DNA from: Phycicoccus sp. Soil748
GTDB taxonomy: Bacteria > Actinomycetota > Actinomycetes > Actinomycetales > Dermatophilaceae
Length of the DNA: 64,000 nt
Direction: 5' to 3'
Assembly: GCF_001428025.1 (NCBI RefSeq)
Contig: NZ_LMSC01000007.1
Coordinates: 680,968-744,967 of the forward strand
Positions 8,743 to 15,110 of this stretch are shown here, one piece after another; the first letter of the stretch is position 1, and each line of letters begins with the position of its first letter. The position numbers and the translations under genes are program-made. The notes under the pieces are model-generated. The model worked only from the letters and a program-made list of their open reading frames with translations. It searched no databases and had not been told where the DNA came from.

Positions 8743-11700
8743 GGGCCGTCGACAGGGGAGCCGGCGCGAACCCCACGGCGGCGCGCAGGCAACGCTCGCA
8801 GGCCAGCGACCTCCGGCGCACGGTGCGGCTCTTCCGGCGCTTCAGTGGCAGCCGCCGGGTCTACGTGCTCGGCTTCGTGCTGCTCGCCCTCGAGGCCGGC
8901 ACCGCCGTCGTCGAGCCGTACCCCATCGCCTACCTCATCGACTTCCTCCAGGGCGCGCGCCCGGAGCTGCACTACCTGGGGGCACAGGCGGTGCTGGGGT
9001 CGGTCCGCAACGACACCATCTTCCTGCTGACCTCCGCCGTCATCCTCATCGCGGCCGTCAACAGCGCCGCCGACTCCTTCACCGAGATCTGCATGGCCCG
9101 CGGCGGCCGTTCGCTGGGCTACAGCCTGCGCGTGACGATGTACGCGCACCTGCAGCGGCTGCCCCTCGGCTACCACGACAAGCGGCGCACCGGCGACGTC
9201 ATCACCCGCGTGACCGGCGACGTCCTCGTCATCGAGGACTTCGTCGTGAAGTCCCTGAGCAACATCCTCGGCAGCCTCATGGTCCTGGTCGGGAGCTTCG
9301 TGTTCCTGCTCCTGCAGTCGTGGAGCGTCGCGCTGGTCGCCCTGGTCGTCGTCCCGTTCCTCGTCCTCGCGTCCAACCACTACTCGCGGCGGATCAAGTC
9401 CGCCGCCCGGACCCAGCGCGACCGCGAGGGCGACCTCGCGTCGACCGCCCAGGAGATGCTGTCGTCCATCCGCCTCGTGCAGAGCCACGGCCGCGGCACC
9501 GTCGACCTCGACACGTTCTCCGCGCAGACCGGGCAGAGCATGTTCGCCTCGCTCAGGGCAGCGAACATCCAGGCGGAGTTCAGCTTCGTCATCGCACTCA
9601 TCGAGGCCGTCGCGATCGTCAGCGTCATCTGGATGGGCCTGTGGCTGGTGGACAACGGCCTCATCACGATCGGCACGCTGGTGCTCTTCATCCTGTTGCT
9701 GCAGAACATGTTCAAGCCCGCCCGCAAGATCGTCAGCGAGTGGTACAAGATCGGCAACGTCTTCGCCAGCGTGGAACGCGTCGACGACCTGCTCGACCGC
9801 GAGGTCACCGTCACCGACCGGCCGGACGCCGTCGCCGCGCCGCCGCTGCAGGGCAGGCTGAGCCTGCGGCACGTCAGCTTCACGTACCCCGCGGAGCACT
9901 CCGACGGGTCGGCCGCCACCGCGCGACCCCCGGTCCTGCGCGACGTGGACGTCGACGTCGAGCCGGGCGAGGTGGTCGCCCTGGTCGGCTCCAGCGGGGC
10001 CGGCAAGAGCACCATCGCCCAGCTCGTGCCGCGCCTCTACGACCCCGACTCCGGGGCCGTGCTCGTCGACGGGCTCGACGTGCGCAGCCTCACCCTCGCC
10101 TCCCTGCGCCAGCAGGTGAGCCTCGTGCTCCAGGACACGATCCTGCTCAGCGGGACCGTGGCGGAGAACATCGGGTACGGCGTGGACTCACCCAGCCGGG
10201 AGGACGTCGAGGCAGCCGCGCGCATGGCCAACGCCCACGACTTCATCATGGCGCTGCCGGACGGCTACGAGACGGCGCTGGGCGAGCGGGGCTCGACCCT
10301 GTCCGGCGGGCAGCGCCAGCGCATCGCCATCGCCAGGGCCTTCATGCGACGGGCCCCGATCCTCATCCTCGACGAGCCGACCACCGGGCTCGACACGGAG
10401 TCCGCGCAGACCGTCATCGACGCCCTGCGCCACCTCATTCGGGGCACGACCACCATCGTGATCTCCCACGACCCCGACCTGGTCAGGTGCGCCGACCGCG
10501 TCCTGGTCGTGTCCGACGGCCGGCTGGTGGAGTCGGGCGCCGCGGGGGCACCGGCGACGACGACCTCGGTCCGCCCTCCCGCCCGTCGTCCTGCGCTGCC
10601 CCCTGGCCCTGCCAACAGCGAGCTGGGGGAGGAGCTCGCGTCTCGGCTGCCGGGGCTGCACCTCGCGCTCGACGAGGACCTGGTGGCGCAGCGGGTCGGC
10701 GAGTCGCTGGTCGGCAGCACCCACCGCACGTGCAGCGTCTCCGCCGGGTCGTTCTGGCTGCGCGAGGACGGCAGCTGCTCCCTGAGGTACGCCGTCCGGG
10801 TCGCCGACGCCGCCGGCGTGGTGTCCGACCACGTGCTCCTCGCCCGCGTGCACGACGACGCGGCGGCGTCGCGGGCCTACCTCGACGGGCAGGTGCGTCC
10901 CCTGCTGGGGCGACGTGCCGCGGACTCCCCGTGGTCCGTCCCTGCAGCGGTGCTCCCCGAGGCGGCGCTCACGCTGCACGGCTTCCCCAGCGACCCCGAC
11001 CTGCCAACGCTCCGGCAGGCGATGAGCCCGCGGACGGTCGCCACGCTCGCGGGGAGCCACCCCGGTGAGGCGGCGCCGAGCGTCGAGGTGGTGCACCACC
11101 CCCGCACCGGACCGTGCGTCCTGCGCTACGGCATCCCGGGCGGCACGAACGGCCGGGACTGCACGGACGCCGCGGACCGCAGGGAGGTCGTGGACGGCAC
11201 GGGCCGGACCCTCTACGGCAAGGTCTACCCGGACCCGCGCCGCGGCGAGGCGGTCGAGGGCCTCCTGCGAGCGCTCGGCGAGAGCCCGGCGGGCCGGGAC
11301 GGACGCTTCCCCCGGCCGACCCTGTACGCGCCCCGGCTGAGGCTGCTGGTCACGCAGGCGCTCGGGGGTGAGCCCGCCATCCCGGCTCTGCTCGCCTCGG
11401 TCCTGTCCACCCCCCTGACGGCCGACCACTGGCGGGACACCGAGGCGCTGCGCACAGCGGTACGGGCTGCGGGGGAGGCCCTCGCGGTGCTGCACGGCAG
11501 TGACGTCGCCACCGCGCCCGTGCACACGGCCCGCGCCGAGCAGGAGGTGCTGCGCCGCGACCTCGAGCTCGTGGCCGGCTGCTGGCCCGGGACCGCGCAC
11601 CGGGTCCTGGCGAGCAGCGCGGCACTGCTGGTGGAACCACCGGAGTCCCCTGCCGTGGTGCTGTCGCACGGTGACTTCACCCCCGCGCAGGTGCTGCTCG

Positions 11701-12044
11701 ACGGAGGCGCCGCCGCCCTGGTCGACCTGGACACGGTGTGCTGGGCCGACGCTGCGCTGGACCTGGGTCGGTTCACCGCGCACCTCGAGCTCCTCGCGTC
11801 ACGGTACGGCGGTCAGGCCGGCCGTGCGCTGGTGCGCGACCTGGTTCGTTCCTTCCTCGACGCGTACGGTGCCGTGGACCGCCGGACCGCGACGGCTGCC
11901 GCGGCGTCGGAGCGAATCGCCTTCTACCGCAGCGCTTCGCTGACACGCAGCGCCCTCAATGCCTGCCGTCAGCTCAAGGAGCACCGCCTCGCGCTGGCCC
12001 TGTCGCTGCTCGAGTCGAGCCCTGGTGGGAGGGCGGACCTGTGA
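8739..12044 (+). CDS. ABC exporter (TMD-NBD) fused to a C-terminal APH-like phosphotransferase
   Basis: GTG 8739 (GTGA overlap) gives 1101 residues. Residues 40-330 form the six-helix exporter domain of a type IV (MsbA-like) half-transporter. Residues 370-605 are the ATPase: Walker A GSSGAGKST (417-425), Q-loop Gln465, signature LSGGQ (521-525), Walker B ILILDEP (541-547) and switch His577. After a Pro/Ala linker (600-628) comes the same two-module kinase seen in the neighbours: DPDLPTL (752-758), Lys828 in LYGKVY, loop HGDFTPAQ (977-984) and DLDT (996). Frame and reading are continuous with no stop between the parts, so the fusion looks real. The ATPase would homodimerise, placing two kinase domains at the cytoplasmic mouth of the exporter. 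This suggests substrate phosphorylation coupled to export, or kinase-like gating; neither is shown. Confidence 0.8.
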   Translation: MRAVDRGAGANPTAARRQRSQASDLRRTVRLFRRFSGSRRVYVLGFVLLALEAGTAVVEPYPIAYLIDFLQGARPELHYLGAQAVLGSVRNDTIFLLTSAVILIAAVNSAADSFTEICMARGGRSLGYSLRVTMYAHLQRLPLGYHDKRRTGDVITRVTGDVLVIEDFVVKSLSNILGSLMVLVGSFVFLLLQSWSVALVALVVVPFLVLASNHYSRRIKSAARTQRDREGDLASTAQEMLSSIRLVQSHGRGTVDLDTFSAQTGQSMFASLRAANIQAEFSFVIALIEAVAIVSVIWMGLWLVDNGLITIGTLVLFILLLQNMFKPARKIVSEWYKIGNVFASVERVDDLLDREVTVTDRPDAVAAPPLQGRLSLRHVSFTYPAEHSDGSAATARPPVLRDVDVDVEPGEVVALVGSSGAGKSTIAQLVPRLYDPDSGAVLVDGLDVRSLTLASLRQQVSLVLQDTILLSGTVAENIGYGVDSPSREDVEAAARMANAHDFIMALPDGYETALGERGSTLSGGQRQRIAIARAFMRRAPILILDEPTTGLDTESAQTVIDALRHLIRGTTTIVISHDPDLVRCADRVLVVSDGRLVESGAAGAPATTTSVRPPARRPALPPGPANSELGEELASRLPGLHLALDEDLVAQRVGESLVGSTHRTCSVSAGSFWLREDGSCSLRYAVRVADAAGVVSDHVLLARVHDDAAASRAYLDGQVRPLLGRRAADSPWSVPAAVLPEAALTLHGFPSDPDLPTLRQAMSPRTVATLAGSHPGEAAPSVEVVHHPRTGPCVLRYGIPGGTNGRDCTDAADRREVVDGTGRTLYGKVYPDPRRGEAVEGLLRALGESPAGRDGRFPRPTLYAPRLRLLVTQALGGEPAIPALLASVLSTPLTADHWRDTEALRTAVRAAGEALAVLHGSDVATAPVHTARAEQEVLRRDLELVAGCWPGTAHRVLASSAALLVEPPESPAVVLSHGDFTPAQVLLDGGAAALVDLDTVCWADAALDLGRFTAHLELLASRYGGQAGRALVRDLVRSFLDAYGAVDRRTATAAAASERIAFYRSASLTRSALNACRQLKEHRLALALSLLESSPGGRADL

Positions 12045-13576
12045 CCGTCGTCCCCGACCGCGAGCGCGTCGTCGCACCACTGGAGGCGTTCTCCACGCTG
12101 CCCGACTGGCTGGCTGCCGCGATGGACGGCGAGCGCGTGGCCGCGAGCCTGCAGCACCACGCCCCGGTGCTGCGCGCCGACCACGGCGTGGTGCTCGCGT
12201 GGGTGACCGCGTGTCGCCCGGAGCGGTTGCGCGCCAAGGACGGCACCTGGGTCGCGCGGTACCGGGTGACGGTCCGGGCGGGGGAGGCCGAGCGGGACGT
12301 CGTGCTCGTCGGTGAGCTCGTCCCGCCGCCGCACCAGCCCACCGGGCCGGAAGTCGGCGACGGTGCCTTCGTCTCTGACGGTGACCGTCACACGCACACC
12401 GACGTCGACCGTGACAGGCACACCGACGGCGACCCTGACGGCGCGGCCGGGGAGTGGTCGTGCTGGTTGCCCGACCTGCGACTGCGGCTGCGCAGCGAGG
12501 CCGGCGACCCCGCGCTGCCCGCGCTGCCCGTGCTCACCCACGCGCCGGACACCACTCGTCTGCTCCAACTCGTCCTGCGCCGGGCCGGCCACCCGGACGC
12601 CGTCATCGCCTCGTGCGACCCCGTGGTGGTGCGGTACAAGCCCGGCAGCCGCTGCACCGTGGTCGTCGGTGTGACGTACGCGGACACCGTGGCCTCGGCG
12701 CCCCCGACCACGGTGGTCCTCAAGACCCACCAGGGCGACAAGGGACAGACCGCCTGGGCGGCCATGACCGCGCTGTGGGCGCGGCAGGAGGCGTGGAGGG
12801 GAGTCGTCGAGATGGCCGAGCCGCTGGCGTTCCTGCCCGAGGAGCGGATCCTCGTGCAGGGTCCGGTGCCCGAGGACCTCACCCTCAAGGAGCTGGCCCG
12901 CCGCGCCTTCGCCGGCGGGGACCAGGACACGCTGGCGAGCCTGCGCGTGGCGCTCGCCGCGACCGGGCGCGGCCTGGCCGCCCTGCACCGGTCCGGCGCG
13001 GAGTACGGGCGCACGGCCACGCTGGCCGACGAGGTCGCGGAGATCCGGGAGGTGGTGGGCAGGCTGTCCGTCACGGTGCCCGGGCTCGGCGGTGCGGCCG
13101 AGCCGCTGCTGTCGCGCGTGGAGCAGCTCGCCGGTGACCCGCAGCCCGGCCCGGCCGTGGTGCCGTCCCACCACGACTTCAGGCCGGCGCAGGTGCTCTT
13201 GCACGAGGGCTCGGTGGGGTTCATCGACTTCGACGGCGCCGCGATGGCCGAACCCGCCCTCGACCTCGGCCGGTTCACCGCCAAGCTGAGGGACATCGGG
13301 ATCAGCTCGATGGCGTTCACGGGTCAGCGGCTGTCGGGTCCGGTGCTGCGGTCGCACCTCGCCCTCGTCGACAGCCTGTGCGAGGACTTCGTGGGTGGCT
13401 ACGCAGCCGAGTCGGGGGTGTCGCGGGAGCGGGTCCTGCTCTGGGAGACCTGTGACCTGCTCACCGGGCTGCTGCACGCGTGGACCAAGGTGCGGCTCGC
13501 GCGCGTGGGGCCGCGGCTCACCCTGCTGCAGCACCGGGTCCGCGCCCTGACCGACGGGGCGCCGTCCACCGGCTGA
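12041..13576 (+). CDS. APH-like phosphotransferase with Asp/His-rich insert
   Basis: GTG 12041 overlaps the fusion gene's stop as GTGA; the product is 511 residues. Family motifs are DPALPAL (156-162), RYKPGSR (198-204), VVLKTH with probable Lys228, catalytic loop HHDFRPAQ (377-384) and DFDG (396). An unusual insert at residues 112-134 alternates Asp with His, Arg and Thr (DGDRHTHTDVDRDRHTDGD). It looks like a metal- or polycation-binding loop, but this is only a composition-based guess. It is the last gene of the operon; 70 bp separate it from the convergent lytic transglycosylase, with no clear terminator hairpin between them. Confidence 0.65.
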   Translation: MTVVPDRERVVAPLEAFSTLPDWLAAAMDGERVAASLQHHAPVLRADHGVVLAWVTACRPERLRAKDGTWVARYRVTVRAGEAERDVVLVGELVPPPHQPTGPEVGDGAFVSDGDRHTHTDVDRDRHTDGDPDGAAGEWSCWLPDLRLRLRSEAGDPALPALPVLTHAPDTTRLLQLVLRRAGHPDAVIASCDPVVVRYKPGSRCTVVVGVTYADTVASAPPTTVVLKTHQGDKGQTAWAAMTALWARQEAWRGVVEMAEPLAFLPEERILVQGPVPEDLTLKELARRAFAGGDQDTLASLRVALAATGRGLAALHRSGAEYGRTATLADEVAEIREVVGRLSVTVPGLGGAAEPLLSRVEQLAGDPQPGPAVVPSHHDFRPAQVLLHEGSVGFIDFDGAAMAEPALDLGRFTAKLRDIGISSMAFTGQRLSGPVLRSHLALVDSLCEDFVGGYAAESGVSRERVLLWETCDLLTGLLHAWTKVRLARVGPRLTLLQHRVRALTDGAPSTG

Positions 13577-13646
13577 GGCGGTGGCACCCGCACTGCGATG
13601 ACCCGGACTCAGCGGGGCTCGACCCCGGTCGACGAGCTGGTGGTCG

Positions 13647-14996
13647 TCACGTCGTGGTCGTGGGGTCTGGCGTGGTCGTCGTGGGATCCGACGTCGTGGT
13701 GGTCGGGTCAGGTGTGGTGGTGGTCGGGTCCGACGTCGTGGTGGTCGGGTCCGGTGTCGTCGTCGTGGGATCCGGCGTGGTCGTCGTCGGGTCCGGCGTC
13801 GTCGTCGTGGGATCCGGTGTGGTGGTGGTCGGATCGGGCGTCGTGGTCGTGGGATCGGGCGTCGTGGTCGTGGGGTCCGGAGTAGTGGTGGTCGGGTCCG
13901 GCGTGGTCGTCGTGGGGTCCGGAGTGGTCGTGGTCGGGTCAGGTGTGGTCGTCGTGGGATCGGGCGTCGTGGTGGTCGGGTCCGGTGTCGTGGTGGTCGG
14001 CTGGGGGGACGTCGAGGGGCTGGTCGTCGGCCCGGGCGGCCTGCTGGTGCTCGGGCGCGGAGCAGGCGTCCTCGTCCCCGGCAGGATCGCCGGCGGCGGT
14101 GGTGGCGGGGCCACCGGGAGGGTCGCGGCCTTGGCGACGGCCCGCGTGACGACCTCCGGGGTCACCGTCGCCGGCTCGGACTTCGTCGGGGCCGTAGGGC
14201 CGTGGCTGAGGACGGGGGCCGAGACCGGGCCGATGGCGACCAGGCCGTGCTTGTCGAAGTAGTCGATCCAGTCGAGCACCGCCAGCAGGTAGGGCCCGGA
14301 GTGGTTGTAGGACACGATCGCGGCGGCGAGCTCGGTCGGCTGTGCCAGGTCGCGCCCACCGGCACAGAGGTAGAGCGAGGCCGACACGACCGAGTCGTAG
14401 ACGTTCTGCGGGTCGGCCTTGCCGTCGCCGTCGCCGTCGGTCCCGAAGTCGGCCCAGGCGCTGGGGACGAACTGCATCGGCCCCACGGCGCGGTCCCACT
14501 GCGTGTTGCCGTCGAGGAGCCCACCGTCGGTGTCAGGCACCCGGGCGAGCCGCCCACCCGACAGCAGCGGCCCGTACACGCCCGGGACGACGCGGTGGCC
14601 GCTCAGGGACTGCCCACCCGCGGACCCGGACTCGACCTGGGCGATGGCCGCCAGGACCTCGGCACGCAGCCGGCACGCCGGCGGTGCGCCACGGACGGCA
14701 CCGAGGTACGCGTCGACGAGGGCGACCTGGACCGGCCCCGGCCCCGGTGCGCCGAGGGTGGCGCCGAGCGCCGGCGGGTGGGCGATCTGGCCGGCCACGG
14801 ACACGTTGACGCTGCGTCCCTCGGTGCTCAGCGCGCCCGAGCTGAGGTCGTCGAACGCCGCCCGGCCGTCGTCGACCGACGTCCCCAGCGGGTGCACGGG
14901 CTGCGGGGAGCCCTGCGGCTCGTCCGGACCGGACGCGCCGCAGGCCGCCACCACAGCCGTGGCCGCGGCGATGACGAGGAAGGTGGGAAGTCGCAT
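13647..14996 (-). CDS. Lipoprotein lytic murein transglycosylase (SLT/MltB-like) with Thr-Pro-Asp repeat tail
   Basis: The 449-residue protein starts with a lipoprotein signal: a hydrophobic stretch ending in lipobox VAAC with Cys19. The central domain is lytic transglycosylase-like. It has a probable catalytic Glu in IAQVESGSAGG, then WDRAVGPMQFVPSAWADFG, a DGDGDGKADPQN loop and SYNHSGPYL, all typical of actinobacterial MltB-type enzymes that cleave the MurNAc-GlcNAc bond. The last 117 residues are 16 copies of PTTTT[PS]D plus a final PTTTT, reaching the stop codon. Such Thr/Pro tails often span the wall and can be O-glycosylated. The gene converges on the glycan operon, and its upstream region carries copy B of the motif found before that operon. 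Confidence 0.8.
   Translation of the reverse strand: MRLPTFLVIAAATAVVAACGASGPDEPQGSPQPVHPLGTSVDDGRAAFDDLSSGALSTEGRSVNVSVAGQIAHPPALGATLGAPGPGPVQVALVDAYLGAVRGAPPACRLRAEVLAAIAQVESGSAGGQSLSGHRVVPGVYGPLLSGGRLARVPDTDGGLLDGNTQWDRAVGPMQFVPSAWADFGTDGDGDGKADPQNVYDSVVSASLYLCAGGRDLAQPTELAAAIVSYNHSGPYLLAVLDWIDYFDKHGLVAIGPVSAPVLSHGPTAPTKSEPATVTPEVVTRAVAKAATLPVAPPPPPPAILPGTRTPAPRPSTSRPPGPTTSPSTSPQPTTTTPDPTTTTPDPTTTTPDPTTTTPDPTTTTPDPTTTTPDPTTTTPDPTTTTPDPTTTTPDPTTTTPDPTTTTPDPTTTTPDPTTTTSDPTTTTPDPTTTTSDPTTTTPDPTTTT
13650..14000 (-). repeat. 21-bp tandem repeat array encoding PTTTT[PS]D
   Basis: The array is 351 bp: 16 full 21-bp units plus 15 bp, in frame in the lytic transglycosylase gene. Units differ mainly at third codon positions, so the protein repeat is kept while the DNA has diverged. 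This argues for selection on the peptide. Copy number may vary between strains. Confidence 0.9.
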
Positions 14997-15024
14997 GGCC
15001 CGTCCAGCCTCGCCCCCGAGGACA

Positions 15025-15072
15025 GCCAGACCTACCGCCGAAAGACGTAGGCGCCGGGGTCCGCGTGACGTA
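15025..15072 (-). promoter_or_regulatory. Putative promoter/operator of the lytic transglycosylase gene (motif copy B)
   Basis: Read on the minus strand, this holds an ACGT box, then GGAC, then TACGTCTTTCGGCGG plus TAGGTCTGGC. That is the same arrangement as at 148-198 upstream of the epimerase. Within it, CCTAC-N11-GTAGG (15031-15051) forms an inverted repeat. It ends 28 bp before the ATG at 14996. Confidence 0.5.
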
Positions 15073-15110
15073 GCCGCGTCCAGAGGACGGTCAGGTCCGG
15101 GTGCCCGCGG

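Noticed and set aside
8739-10600. ABC exporter considered as a drug-efflux half-transporter
   Set aside because: The exporter fold alone cannot tell substrates apart; the fusion to the local kinase type and the glycan operon make an efflux role less likely.
2557-13576. Kinase-like genes considered as aminoglycoside resistance
   Set aside because: The fold is shared with many small-molecule kinases, and the operon context of epimerase, glycosyltransferases and exporter argues for glycan metabolism; nothing in the sequence points to an antibiotic substrate.
13650-14000. Periodic array considered as CRISPR
   Set aside because: There are no unique spacers; it is a contiguous 21-bp coding repeat in frame within the lytic transglycosylase gene.
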